64,000 nt of DNA from Planctomycetota bacterium (GTDB lineage: Bacteria; Planctomycetota; UBA1135; GCA-002686595). Positions 1-9,202 of the stretch are shown here, piece after piece. The stretch's first letter is position 1; every line of letters starts with the position of its first letter. The notes under the pieces are model-generated. The model was not told where the DNA came from, did no database searches, and worked only from the letters and a program-made list of their open reading frames with translations. The position numbers and the translations under genes are program-made. The stretch covers positions 157,583 to 221,582 of the forward strand of contig JADYYP010000012.1 in the NCBI GenBank assembly GCA_020853575.1. Direction: 5' to 3'.

Positions 1-2
1 GC

Positions 3-740
3 GCGCCGCGCGAGGGTGAGGCGCTGTTGCTGAGCGGCGGGCTCACCAAGGGCCGGATCTACTTCGGTCCGGAGGTCCACGAGCTGGCGCGCGCGCTCGG
101 CGTGCGCCACGGAGCGAAGCCGACCTGGGTGCAGGCGCCGCTCGCCGGCTTCGAGTCGGCGCCCAACGTGTACGTGTTCATCGCGTCGTCGAGCGCTCAC
201 CAGCGCGACCTGCGCGAGTTGTTCCCGATGTGCCGCGAGATCTTCGAGCGTTTCGAGCGCGACGGTTGGGCGCGCGTGGTCATACCCTCGATCTACTCGG
301 GACCCAAGTCGCGTTTTCCCGAGCGCCACGCGTTCGTGCAAGTCGCGCGCGCCTTCGGGTGCTTCCGCCGCGCCGGCGGCCAGCTGGCGCTCGAGATGTG
401 CGTGACGCGACCCGGCATCTACCGCGAGCTCGCCAGCGAGCGCCTCGACGTGCCGGAGTTGCTGGCCAGCGAGGACATCCGCTTCTGGGTCGACGTGGTC
501 GAGGCCAACGGCAGCGTCGAGCGGCGCTTGATGCACGAGCGGCCGGACTTCAGCGTGTCCGAGCTGTGCGAACGCTTGGCGCTGCCAGCGAGCGGCTGGA
601 CGATCGAGGTCAGCCCCAGTCCCAGTCCCTACGAGCGCGCGCTCGACAGCTCGGACGCCAGCGCGAGCACGCTGATCGACCTGGGCGTGGTTCCCGGCAG
701 CTCGATCGTGGTGCGCTCTGTCGGTGACGCGCTGCGTTGA
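3..740 (+). CDS. Partial protein, possible macro-like plus ubiquitin-like domains
   Basis: The reading frame is open to the left edge, so the N-terminus is missing; 245 residues are visible, and the first in-window start candidate is a TTG at base 27. I do not recognise the protein with certainty. The first part (to about visible residue 160) alternates hydrophobic strands with helices. It contains VVIPSIYSGPKSRFPERHA followed by a helix and the strand QLALEMCVTRPGIYREL, an order that resembles the second half of a macro (ADP-ribose-binding) domain. The last 85 residues look like a beta-grasp, ubiquitin-like fold: two strands, the helix SVSELCERLAL, a strand, then STLIDLGVVPGSSIVVRSV, which mirrors the end of ubiquitin. 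Both fold assignments are inference from pattern. It is convergent with the next gene, with 54 bases between the two stops. Confidence 0.5.
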   Translation, partial: APREGEALLLSGGLTKGRIYFGPEVHELARALGVRHGAKPTWVQAPLAGFESAPNVYVFIASSSAHQRDLRELFPMCREIFERFERDGWARVVIPSIYSGPKSRFPERHAFVQVARAFGCFRRAGGQLALEMCVTRPGIYRELASERLDVPELLASEDIRFWVDVVEANGSVERRLMHERPDFSVSELCERLALPASGWTIEVSPSPSPYERALDSSDASASTLIDLGVVPGSSIVVRSVGDALR

Positions 741-794
741 AGGACCGTGCGGTCGATCGACTCCGACGTCTCGTCGCGCGCTCACCGCGAACGT

Positions 795-3700
795 TCAGCG
801 CGCCGTGAAGTAGGGCGCCTCGGGCGAGCCTCCGGCCAGGACGTAGGCCGCGAGATCCAGGATCTCGTCCAGCGTCAGCACGTCGAGCAAGCCGGACGGC
901 ATGCGCGAGATCGGATGCAGGCGACGGCGTTCGATGTCCGAGGGCGCGAGCTCGAGCAGGTCCTCCTGCGGCGGCAGGCGGCGCAAGCGCAGTCCCGCGC
1001 CGTCCTCGTGCTCGATGCGACCGACGACGAGGTCTCCGCCGCGCGTCAGGATCTCGGTGTCTTGGTACTGATCCGAGATGGTCTTCGAGGGCTCGACCAG
1101 CGACTCCAAGAGGTCGAGCCGCGAGTAGCGCGAGCCCACTCCGGTCAGGTCGGGCCCCGTGGCGCCGCCCTCGCCACCCATGCGGTGGCACTCGACGCAG
1201 CGGGCCTTGGAAAAGGCCGCTCTTCCGCGCTCGAAATCTCGTCCACGGGGCTCGGACGCAAAGGCCGGCGCGAGCTCGTCCTTGCTCCAGGCGTGCACGA
1301 AGCTGGCCGTCAGCGCGGTGGCTGGACGCGCCTGAGACGGAGGCGGGGCGAGCACCTCGGCGAGCGCTGCGCGTTCCTCGGCGCTGAGCGCGTCGACGGC
1401 TTGCTCGCGGATCTTCTCGATGTACTTCGTCAAGCTGTAGCCGCCGCGCGCGCTGGCGTGCAAGCGATCGAGCTCGCGGAAGAAGGTCGCGCGCGACTCG
1501 CGATCCCAGCCGACCTTGGCGACTCTCAGGCAGTACGCGGCCCAGATGCGCTCCTCCTGCGATTCCGCGCTGGAGAGCGTGCGCAGCGCGGGCGCGATCA
1601 CCTTGGGCGAGCCGAGCGCGACCAACAGCTGCAACAGCTCGCGGTCGACACGCTCGGAGCCGCTGGGGTACAGACGCTCCCACGCCGCGCGAAACCGCTC
1701 GAGCGCATCGGTGTCGGGCTCGAGGCGGATCAGCGCCAACGCGTGGAGTCGCGCGACCTGCACCAGGAGCTCGTTGTCGTAGCTGGACAGCTGCAGCTTC
1801 CCGAGCTCGGCCACGACGTAGTCGCGCGCTCGTTCGCCGCCCTCGTGGATGCAGCTCAGGATGCGCTCGATGTCGCCGCGCTCGTTCTTGGTCTTCCGCG
1901 TCGACCAGAACTCGACGGCACCGAGTTGCTCGATGCGCGTGCGGGCCGCGTGGCGCACGAAGCGATCGGGATCACCGACTTCCCGGCGCAGCAGGTCGAC
2001 GCGCAGATCGTCGGGGCCTGGACCGATCTTGCGCTGCATCAAGCTGGCCAGGCGCTCGCGCTCGCCCGAGAAGATCACCTGCTCCGCGCCGAGCCGTTCG
2101 GCTGCCAGCCGATCGCCCGCGGGGAGCTCGCCGGCCCAGGTGATGCGGTACAGGCCAGACTGCGCGCGCCGTCCGCCGGTGGTCACGTACAGCGCGCCGT
2201 CGCGCGCGACCACCGCATCGGTGACCGGGAACGGCTTGCCGCTGGCGAACTTCTCGGCGACGCCCGTGAAGCTCGCGCCGCGCGGCGTGAGGTGCACCGC
2301 GTAGATCGTGCCGTAGGCCCAGTCGAGCGCGTACAGCGCGCGCCGGTACTTGGCCGGGAACTTGGCCTCGGTCCCGAACACCAGGCCAGTGGGCGACGAG
2401 AGCCCGATGTCGCACACGCTCGGCAGCGTGTCGGGGTAGTCGGGCGGCATCTTGCCGGGACCTCCGCGCCAGCCGAAGTCCGCGCCCGCGACGACGTGGA
2501 AGATGCGCGTGGGCTGGTACCACGGCGTGCCGATGTCCCACTCCATGTCGGAGTCGAAGGTGAACAGCTCGCCGTCGTCGTCGAAGGCCAAGTCGTACGC
2601 GTTGCGGAAACCGCAGGCCCACAGATCCCAGCGTTTGCCGTTCTCGTCGGTGCGCACCACCCAGCCGCCCGGCGCGCGGATGCCGACCGCGTGGCCGTTG
2701 GGGTCCTCGATGCGCTCGAGCAGGATGTCCTCACCCCAGTTGCGCGGTCGGAAGGCGCGATCGATGGGCTCGGGCAGCTTCGTGTGGTTGCCGCCGACGA
2801 TCCACAGTCGACCATCGGGGCCGAGCACGACGGCGTGCGGACCGTGCTCACCGCCGCCGTCGAACGCGCGCAACAGCTCGCTGTGATCGAGCACGTCGTC
2901 GCCGTCGCTGTCGCGCACGCGGTACAAGCCGTTGCGGGCGCCGTCGCTCTCGCTGACGACCACGTACAGCGAGTCGTAGGCCCAGCACAGCCCGTGGGCG
3001 CTGCCGAGCTCCAACGCGAGCCGCTCGACGCGCGTCTGCGCCGTCGGCGTGCCGACGGTGACGCGGTACAGCGCGCCGTATTGGTCGCTGACGTACAGGC
3101 GTCCGCGCGGGTCCTCGCACAGCGAGACCCACGAGCCTTGCTCGCCCTTGGGCACCGAGTACACGAGCTCCGCGCGGAAGCCCGGCAAGAGTTGCAGCTC
3201 CGACGCGGCGAGCGCGCTCTCCGGCGCTGGGCTGGCGACTGCCGGTGTGTTGGCGGGGCTACCCCACGGTCCCACGCCGAACGCGCCGAACGAATGCGGC
3301 GCGGCCGCGCGACTGCGCTCGAGCGAGAGCGGGCTCCAGGTCTCGAAGTCCGTGTCGGGCGCGGCGCGCTGGGCGCTCCAGCTGGTGTCGCTGACCACGC
3401 GTACGAGACGCCCGTGTTCGCCGTCGACCTCGAGCTCGAGCCACACCGCCGCCGGACCGCCATCGTTGCGCGCGATCAGCGCCAGCTCGTTCTCGCCCTC
3501 GCGCAGCAGACGCGCGACGTCGACCTCGACCGGCTCAGCCCAGTCGTCGCTGGTGCACGCCAGCTCGCCGTTGACGAACACGCGCATGTGGTTGTCGGCC
3601 GAGCCGCGCAGGAGCGCGCGCCCGGCCGCCGCGCGCACGTCGAAGCGCCGCGCGAACAGCGCCAGATCGCCGTCGTGGGCTTCGGCCGTCGGCCACAGCC

Positions 3701-4520
3701 AGTGCGGGCTCGCGCCTTCGGTGCTAGGTCGCACTGCGCTGGGCGGCGCGGGCGCAACAGTTCGTTCCGCGACCGGCTCGAGGACGCCGCGCTCGAGCTG
3801 CTTCAGCTCGAAGCCGCGGTACGCGACCTTCATCGGCGGCCCAGCGTGCAATTGCAGCGCCAGCAAGCCCGAGAGGCGCCGCTCAGGCCGGAGGTCGAGC
3901 ACGCGCGCCGTGACGTGGCCGTTGATCTCGAGCTCGACGCGCGCGCCACGGGCGCGGACGACGTAGCGATTCCACTCGCGTGAGCGCACGTGGCCGAGCA
4001 ATTCGCTCGCGTCCGCGAAGCGCGTCGTGCGCTTGCCGTCGACGCCGAGCTCGACGCTCTCACCGCGCGTCGCGACCACTCCGGCGCCGTCTTGCTCGTA
4101 CAGACATCCGGTCCAATTGGGGCCGTCTTCGATGTCCGCTTGGAAGCCCGCGACGCCCCAGCTGGCGCGCGCCTCACTGCGGAACTGCAATCCGGAATTG
4201 CCGCCTTCGATGCGGAATTCGAAGGCGAGCTCGAAGTCCTCGAGCTCCACCCCGCGTCGCACCAAGTAGGTCGTCGCGTCGCACGGAACGGCCGAGCTGC
4301 TCTGGCCGACGATGCAGCCGTCCTCGACGCGCCAGAAACGCGGATCGCCATCCCAGCCCGCGAGCGAGTGTCCGTCGAACAGCTCGAGGCGCGGCGCGGC
4401 CTGCACTTGGGGTGCGCTCGCATTCGGCGGCGCGCTCGCGCTCGGCGCGTTGCTCGGCGTGTCGGTGTGGCAGGCGGCGAACACACTCGCCAAGGCGAGC
4501 GACACGGAGAGTCGGTTCAT
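795..4520 (-). CDS. DUF1080 / PVC-type heme-binding propeller / cytochrome c fusion lipoprotein
   Basis: This is a predicted secreted lipoprotein of 1241 residues. The chosen ATG gives a signal peptide with lipobox FAAC (Cys17); the frame continues upstream but would read into the cutC region, so that extension is rejected. Domain order is DUF1080 / 3-keto-disaccharide hydrolase (about 44-240, beginning RLELFDGHSLAGW), a jelly-roll like those of GH2 enzymes (about 260-400), an L-sorbosone-dehydrogenase-like propeller (about 450-850, starting LQLLPGFRAELVYSVP), HEAT-like helices, and a C-terminal cytochrome c with CVECH at 1108-1112 and the axial Met probably in SRMPSG (Met1207). Family knowledge suggests oxidation or hydrolysis of sugar derivatives in the periplasm with electrons leaving through the heme. 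The exact substrate is unknown. It lies 119 bases downstream of cutC and may be the last gene of the sugar-transport operon. Confidence 0.85.
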   Translation of the reverse strand: MNRLSVSLALASVFAACHTDTPSNAPSASAPPNASAPQVQAAPRLELFDGHSLAGWDGDPRFWRVEDGCIVGQSSSAVPCDATTYLVRRGVELEDFELAFEFRIEGGNSGLQFRSEARASWGVAGFQADIEDGPNWTGCLYEQDGAGVVATRGESVELGVDGKRTTRFADASELLGHVRSREWNRYVVRARGARVELEINGHVTARVLDLRPERRLSGLLALQLHAGPPMKVAYRGFELKQLERGVLEPVAERTVAPAPPSAVRPSTEGASPHWLWPTAEAHDGDLALFARRFDVRAAAGRALLRGSADNHMRVFVNGELACTSDDWAEPVEVDVARLLREGENELALIARNDGGPAAVWLELEVDGEHGRLVRVVSDTSWSAQRAAPDTDFETWSPLSLERSRAAAPHSFGAFGVGPWGSPANTPAVASPAPESALAASELQLLPGFRAELVYSVPKGEQGSWVSLCEDPRGRLYVSDQYGALYRVTVGTPTAQTRVERLALELGSAHGLCWAYDSLYVVVSESDGARNGLYRVRDSDGDDVLDHSELLRAFDGGGEHGPHAVVLGPDGRLWIVGGNHTKLPEPIDRAFRPRNWGEDILLERIEDPNGHAVGIRAPGGWVVRTDENGKRWDLWACGFRNAYDLAFDDDGELFTFDSDMEWDIGTPWYQPTRIFHVVAGADFGWRGGPGKMPPDYPDTLPSVCDIGLSSPTGLVFGTEAKFPAKYRRALYALDWAYGTIYAVHLTPRGASFTGVAEKFASGKPFPVTDAVVARDGALYVTTGGRRAQSGLYRITWAGELPAGDRLAAERLGAEQVIFSGERERLASLMQRKIGPGPDDLRVDLLRREVGDPDRFVRHAARTRIEQLGAVEFWSTRKTKNERGDIERILSCIHEGGERARDYVVAELGKLQLSSYDNELLVQVARLHALALIRLEPDTDALERFRAAWERLYPSGSERVDRELLQLLVALGSPKVIAPALRTLSSAESQEERIWAAYCLRVAKVGWDRESRATFFRELDRLHASARGGYSLTKYIEKIREQAVDALSAEERAALAEVLAPPPSQARPATALTASFVHAWSKDELAPAFASEPRGRDFERGRAAFSKARCVECHRMGGEGGATGPDLTGVGSRYSRLDLLESLVEPSKTISDQYQDTEILTRGGDLVVGRIEHEDGAGLRLRRLPPQEDLLELAPSDIERRRLHPISRMPSGLLDVLTLDEILDLAAYVLAGGSPEAPYFTAR

Positions 4521-4639
4521 GGGCGCGGCGATGGAGCTGGGACCGCGCGTCATCGTAGCGAGAGCTGGTCGCTCGCCGGCGCTCGATCGCTGGCGCGGCG
4601 CGAGCTCGGAGGGCGACGAATGCGCGCTCGCGCGACCGG

Positions 4640-5257
4640 TCACGGCGCGAAGGGCGTCGAGCTGTGGATCTCGGTGACCCCGCTGTCGCGCACCAGCTCG
4701 CGCCAGTTGTGCTCGCGCACGCCCCCGCCGGCGAGCACCACGATTCGACCGCGAGCGCGCTCCACCAGCTTGCGCAGCTCGAAGCGACCTTCGTGGGCCG
4801 TGGGCGCGCCGCCGCTGGTGAGGACGCGCTCGCAGCCCAGCGCGATCAGCGCGTCGAGCGCCGCGAGCTTGTCGGGCGTCTCGTCGAATGCGCGATGGAA
4901 CGTCACGCGCAGCGGCCGCGCGGCGCGTACCAACTCGGCCGTCGCGTCGGCATCGACGGTGTGGTCGGGCCGCAACAGCCCGAACACGACTCCGGCGACC
5001 TTGCGCGCCTTGAGCTGTCCGATCTCCGAGCGCATGCGTGCGAGCTCTTCCGTCGTGATGCAGAAGTCTCCCGCGCGCGGCCGCACCATCACGTGCAGCG
5101 GGAGCGTGGACTGCGCCAGCGCCAGCTCGAGCAGCCCCGCGCTGGGGCTCAGTCCGCCGACGTCCAAGCGCGAGCACAGCTCGATGCGCCGCGCGCCGCG
5201 CGCTTGCGCGCGCTGCAAGGCGCCGATCGAGTCGACGCACACCTCGAGCAGGGTCAT
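4640..5257 (-). CDS. cutC: CutC family protein
   Basis: This 205-residue TIM-barrel protein matches the CutC family. It has the N-terminal LLEVCVDSIGALQRAQARGA, the RIELCSRLDVGGLSPS segment, the MVRPRAGDF strand, GVVFGLLRPD, VTFHRAFDE and the C-terminal VLAGGGVREHNW. It is shorter than the roughly 248-residue E. coli protein, as many family members are. CutC has been linked to copper homeostasis, but its biochemical role is not settled. It sits 87 bases downstream of the sugar permease on the same strand, so it is probably co-transcribed with the importer; nothing nearby points to copper. Confidence 0.9.
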   Translation of the reverse strand: MTLLEVCVDSIGALQRAQARGARRIELCSRLDVGGLSPSAGLLELALAQSTLPLHVMVRPRAGDFCITTEELARMRSEIGQLKARKVAGVVFGLLRPDHTVDADATAELVRAARPLRVTFHRAFDETPDKLAALDALIALGCERVLTSGGAPTAHEGRFELRKLVERARGRIVVLAGGGVREHNWRELVRDSGVTEIHSSTPFAP

Positions 5258-5344
5258 GCGCGCAGAGCGTAACGCGCGCAGCCGCCTGCTCCGCCGGCCG
5301 TCACGGTCGAATCACGCCGAGCCGTCCGCGCGCGTGCCGCGGCG

Positions 5345-6463
5345 CTAGGCGGGCTCGGCGCGCTGGCGGATGCGGTCGAGCACCACCGCTGCGACGATGA
5401 TCGCGCCCGTCACGAGCTCTTGGACCCAGTTGTCGAGCCCGAGTTGCGTGCAGCCGTTGTCGACCACGGTCATGATCAACGCGCCGATCAGCGTGCCGGT
5501 GATCGAGCCCTGGCCGCCGGACAGGCTCGCGCCTCCGATCACGACCGCCGCGATCACTTTCAGCTCGTAGCCCTGCGCTGTGGTGGGATCGCCCATCGAC
5601 AAGTAGGAGAGCTGCAGCACCGCTGCCACCCCGGCGCACGCCACGCCCAGCGCGTACACGCAGAGCTTGGTGCGCTCGACACGCAGTCCGCACAGCCGCG
5701 CGGTCTCCTCGTTCGACCCGATCGCGAACACGTGCCGGCCGAAGACCGTGAAGCGCATCGCGAGTCCCGCCAGCAACGCCAGCGCGGCCAGGATCCACAC
5801 GCCCGGCGGCAGCCAAGCGAACGGGCCCGTGTCGCCGACGTACATCAGCTCCCGCAGACGCTCCATCGCGCGCATCGACTGCGGCGCGTCGGCGTACACC
5901 GGCTGGTTGCCGCCGAGCCCCTTGGCCAGACCGCGCAGGGCACCCCACAGTCCGAGCGTGACGATGAAGGGGGAGAGCGGAACACGCGCGGGCCAGCGCC
6001 AGTGCACCACCAACCCAAGCCCGAGCAACGCCAGCGCGACGCCGATGCCGCTGCCAACGCCGTGCGCACGCGCCATCCAACCTCCGAGCGCGACCGCGGC
6101 CGCGAGCGTCACGACGCGCACGAGCTCTCCGATCACGAGCGCGCCGATCAACGCACCGATGGCGGCACCGCTGGCGACGCCCGCGGCGCACGCCAGCCAC
6201 GGCGTGTTGAACTCGCGGACCAGCAGCGCGATCACCATCGTTCCGAGCGCGATCGTCGAGCCGACCGAGAGGTCGATTCCGCCGGCGACGATGATCCAAG
6301 TCGCGCCGACGGCCGCGGTGCCGACCACCGCGGTCTGGAGCAGCATCAACTGTTGGTTGGACCAGCTGGTGAAGCTGCTGCCGGTGAGCGCGGCGAACAG
6401 CACCCAAGTGGCGATCAGGCCGAGCGCCGGTCCGAGCATGCGGAGCAACGCGCGCAGGTTCAC
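5345..6463 (-). CDS. Ribose-type ABC transporter permease
   Basis: This is an integral membrane permease of the RbsC/BPD_transp_2 family, 372 residues, with about ten hydrophobic segments. The family signature is clear in WIIVAGGIDLSVGSTIALG near the N-terminus and in IGSNEETARLCGLRVERTK and VIGGASLSGGQGSITGTLIG towards the C-terminus. The GTG start overlaps the TGA stop of the upstream ATPase gene by four bases (GTGA), which both fixes the start and implies translational coupling. It should form the inner-membrane channel of a monosaccharide importer with the adjacent ATPase and binding protein. The frame extends 147 codons upstream inside the ATPase gene; that part is a shadow. Confidence 0.92.
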   Translation of the reverse strand: MNLRALLRMLGPALGLIATWVLFAALTGSSFTSWSNQQLMLLQTAVVGTAAVGATWIIVAGGIDLSVGSTIALGTMVIALLVREFNTPWLACAAGVASGAAIGALIGALVIGELVRVVTLAAAVALGGWMARAHGVGSGIGVALALLGLGLVVHWRWPARVPLSPFIVTLGLWGALRGLAKGLGGNQPVYADAPQSMRAMERLRELMYVGDTGPFAWLPPGVWILAALALLAGLAMRFTVFGRHVFAIGSNEETARLCGLRVERTKLCVYALGVACAGVAAVLQLSYLSMGDPTTAQGYELKVIAAVVIGGASLSGGQGSITGTLIGALIMTVVDNGCTQLGLDNWVQELVTGAIIVAAVVLDRIRQRAEPA

Positions 6464-7968
6464 GCGACACCGCCCGCGGCTTGGAGCAGCACGTCGTGCT
6501 CGTCGATCTCGTCCACCGCGCGCGGCGCGTGCAGCACCCCGCGCTCCATCACCGCGATGGAATCGCAGATGCCGAACAACTCGGGCAGGTAGCTCGACAC
6601 CACGACCACGGCCTTGCGAGGCTCGCGGACGCGCGCGAGCTCGTCGATCAGGCGGTAGATCTCGGCCTTGGCGCCGACGTCGACGCCGCGCGTCGGTTCG
6701 TCGAGCAACAGCAAGTCGACGTCCGCGAACAGGAGCCGCGCGAGCGCGACCTTCTGTTGGTTTCCGCCGGAGAGGCGTCCGACCGGCTGCCGTGGACCCG
6801 AGCACTTGACGCCCAGCTCCTCGATCCAGCGCGCCGCGCCGGAGTCGAGTGCCGCGGGTGTCAGCCAGGCGCCGCGGGCGAGGCGCTCGAGCCGTGGCAG
6901 GCACAGGTTCTCGGCGATCGGCCGTTCGAGGGCCAGGCCTTCGCGCTTGCGGTCCTCGCTCGCGAACCCGACGCCGCTGCGCCAGCGCTCGCGCGGCGTG
7001 CGCGGGCCCGCCAGGCCCATGACGCGCAGCTCGCCGCCCGCGACGCGGTCGAGCCCGAACAATGCACGCAGGAACTCGGTGCGGCCGGCGCCGATCAGGC
7101 CGGCGATGCCCAGCACTTCTCCGCGACGGATTTCGAGCGTCGCGTCGCGCGGCGCGCGCGCACCGGAGAGTTGGCGCACACTCGCGAGCACTTCTCCGGC
7201 GACCGCGGCGCTGCGCGGATAGAGCTCGGACACGTCGCGGCCCACCATGGCGGCGACCAGTCGGCCGGGAGTGGCACGCGCGAGGTCCAGTGTCTCGATC
7301 GTGCGGCCGTCGCGCAGCACCGTGGCGCGCTCGGCGACGGCGAAGAGCTCCTCGAGCACGTGCGAGATGTAGACGATCGACGTGCCGTGCTCGCGCAGCG
7401 AGCGCAGCAACCCGAACAGGCGCGCGACGTCGTCCTTGGCCAGGCTCGAGGTCGGCTCGTCGAGCACCAGCACGCGCGCGTCGAGCGCGACGGCGCGCGC
7501 GATCTCGACCAACTGACGGTCGGCGATGCCGAGCTCGCTCACGCGGCGTGTGAGCGGCAACTCGGCGCGACCCACGCGCGCCAGGGCCGCCCGCGCGCGC
7601 CGAGCCGCCGCGGCGGAGTCGACGACTGGACCGCGCCGCGGCTCGGCGCCGAGCAGCACGTTTTCCGCGACGGTCAGGTGCGGCGCGAGCGACAGCTCTT
7701 GGTAGATCATCGCCACGCCCGCGCGGCGCGCTTCGATCGGCGAGCGCGGGGCGTAGCGCGCTCCGTCGAGCAGCATCTCGCCAGCGTCCGCCTGCAGCGC
7801 TCCCGCCAGCACCTTCATCAGGGTCGACTTCCCCGCGCCGTTCTCGCCGACCAGCGCCAGCAGCTCACCGGGCCGCAACTCGAGCTCGACTCCCGCGAGC
7901 GCCAGCGTCGCGCCGAAGCGCTTCTCGATTCCTCGCATGCGCAGCCGCGGAGCCGGTGACGTGGACAT
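6460..7968 (-). CDS. Sugar ABC transporter ATPase, RbsA/XylG type
   Basis: This 502-residue protein has the double-ATPase structure of monosaccharide importers. The first domain has a Walker A GENGAGKST (about 41-49) and the Walker B/D-loop VLVLDEPTSSL. The second has a degenerate P-loop GLIGAGRTEF, as is usual in this family, with signature LSGGNQQKVALARL and LLLLDEPTRGVDVGAK. The ATG at 7968 was chosen because it gives the standard family length; the frame continues 19 codons upstream into the gap behind the binding-protein gene. It energises import with the downstream permease. The substrate is inferred from the divergent L-fucose pathway genes, not from the protein itself. Confidence 0.93.
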   Translation of the reverse strand: MSTSPAPRLRMRGIEKRFGATLALAGVELELRPGELLALVGENGAGKSTLMKVLAGALQADAGEMLLDGARYAPRSPIEARRAGVAMIYQELSLAPHLTVAENVLLGAEPRRGPVVDSAAAARRARAALARVGRAELPLTRRVSELGIADRQLVEIARAVALDARVLVLDEPTSSLAKDDVARLFGLLRSLREHGTSIVYISHVLEELFAVAERATVLRDGRTIETLDLARATPGRLVAAMVGRDVSELYPRSAAVAGEVLASVRQLSGARAPRDATLEIRRGEVLGIAGLIGAGRTEFLRALFGLDRVAGGELRVMGLAGPRTPRERWRSGVGFASEDRKREGLALERPIAENLCLPRLERLARGAWLTPAALDSGAARWIEELGVKCSGPRQPVGRLSGGNQQKVALARLLFADVDLLLLDEPTRGVDVGAKAEIYRLIDELARVREPRKAVVVVSSYLPELFGICDSIAVMERGVLHAPRAVDEIDEHDVLLQAAGGVA

Positions 7969-8043
7969 CGGCGCGCAGCCTAGCCCGACCCGTTCACCAG
8001 CCTGTGCTGCAAACGCGGAAACCACGGCGCTGCGGCGCGCGGC

Positions 8044-9012
8044 TCACTCGAGCAGCGCCGCGATCTCGGGCGCTTGCATGTTGGCGCGCGTGGCCAGCGC
8101 GCAGCCGGTGTCGATCACGGGTTCGACCGCTTGCCGTGCGAGGGCCTTGGCCACAGTCTCGACCGCCAGTCGGCCCATACGCCGCGGATCTTGCACGACG
8201 AGCGCGTCGATCTTGCCCTCGCCGAGCGCTCGGACCAGGGGCGGCGAGGCGTCGAAGCCGACGAAGCGCAGCTGGCCAGCGAGGCCGGCTTGCTCGAGCG
8301 CCAGCAACATGCCCGCGGTGGTCGGCTCATTCGAGCAGAACACGCCTTGCGCCGCTTGCAACGCGTCGAGCATGTTGAGCGCGGTGGTCTTGGCTTCGCC
8401 AACGGTCGCACCCGCGTAGCGGTTGTCGACGATGACCTCCAATCCAGCGGCGCGGGCCGCGACGAGGAAGCCCTCCTCGCGCGCTTCGGTGCTCGCCGAC
8501 CCGACGCTGTAGCGCAGCAAGACGACCTTGCCCTTCGCGCCCAGCAGCCCGGCGAGGTGCTCGCCGGCGAGCGTTCCACCGCGACGGTTGTCGGTGGCCA
8601 CGAAACTGGCGAAGTCCACGCCGGCGCGACCGTCGAGATCGCTGTCGAAGATCACCACCGGGATGCCCTTCGATTTGGCGAGTGCGACCACCGGCACCAG
8701 CGCGGCGTGGTCGAGCGGTGCGAGCGCCAGCCCGTCGACACCGTCCGCGAGGAATTGCTGCACGACCTGGATCTGCTGCGCGCGATCGTTCTCTTGCAGT
8801 GGGCCTTTCCAGAGCAACTCGACCGCGCTCTGCTCCGCGCCCTTGCGCGCGCCGGCCTCGACGGCCTTCCAGAAGACGTGCGTGGTTCCCTTGGGCACCA
8901 CCGCGATGCGCGGCGCGCCGGCCGGAGCGCCAGCGCTCGAGGGCGCGTCGTCCGAGCAAGCGGCGAGGCCGGAGAGCAGAAGCGCGGCGCAGCGAAGCGT
9001 GATCGAGCTCAT
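8044..9012 (-). CDS. Sugar ABC transporter substrate-binding lipoprotein
   Basis: This is a periplasmic binding protein of the RbsB-like type I class, 322 residues. The signal peptide ends in the lipobox LAAC (Cys19), so the protein should be membrane-anchored. The fold is shown by IAVVPKGTTHVFWKAVEAGA at the start of the mature protein, GVDGLALAPLDHAALVPVV, IPVVIFDSDLD, VLLRYSVGSASTEAREEGF, the hinge-side GVFCSNEPTTAGMLLAL and FVGFDASPPLVRAL. It is the first gene of the leftward importer unit, diverging from the IclR regulator across a 190-base gap. From that position L-fucose, or a sugar processed by the divergent pathway, is the most likely ligand. Confidence 0.9.
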   Translation of the reverse strand: MSSITLRCAALLLSGLAACSDDAPSSAGAPAGAPRIAVVPKGTTHVFWKAVEAGARKGAEQSAVELLWKGPLQENDRAQQIQVVQQFLADGVDGLALAPLDHAALVPVVALAKSKGIPVVIFDSDLDGRAGVDFASFVATDNRRGGTLAGEHLAGLLGAKGKVVLLRYSVGSASTEAREEGFLVAARAAGLEVIVDNRYAGATVGEAKTTALNMLDALQAAQGVFCSNEPTTAGMLLALEQAGLAGQLRFVGFDASPPLVRALGEGKIDALVVQDPRRMGRLAVETVAKALARQAVEPVIDTGCALATRANMQAPEIAALLE

Positions 9013-9202
9013 GGAGGAACCTGGGCCGAGGGAGCGTGCGAGGGGCCTACGCCTTGTAGCGCAGGCCTCCATCGGGCGCCATGTGGGACTCCTCACGCGC
9101 GCGCGGCGCAGGCGCGAAACCTGCCTCTCTACCGCGGGGAAAGGGGGTGCTTTCAATTGCGAAAACGGAGGGCGGGGGATACAAGCGCCCTTGGAGATCC
9201 CC
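9013..9202. promoter_or_regulatory. Divergent promoter region between importer and fucose operon
   Basis: This 190-base gap separates the leftward binding-protein gene from the rightward IclR gene, so it must hold the promoters for both. A site TTTCAATTGCGAAA at 9151-9164 has inverted TTTC/GAAA arms and lies 38 bases ahead of the IclR start. IclR-family regulators often bind short inverted repeats of this kind in their own promoter, so it is a candidate operator. The arms are only four bases long, so chance is not excluded. A Shine-Dalgarno GGAG lies at 9193-9196, six bases before the IclR ATG. Confidence 0.45.

Noticed and set aside
747..3983. Long rightward reading frame of 1078 codons opposite the DUF1080 fusion gene
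   Set aside because: It is rich in Arg, Ala and Gln with no domain, and is a GC-driven shadow of the real gene on the other strand.
4521..5240. N-terminal extension of the DUF1080 fusion protein
   Set aside because: The extension reads through the cutC gene in another frame, and the internal ATG gives a proper lipoprotein signal peptide.
6464..6904. Upstream extension of the ABC permease
   Set aside because: It lies wholly within the ATPase gene; the GTG overlapping the ATPase stop gives the family start.
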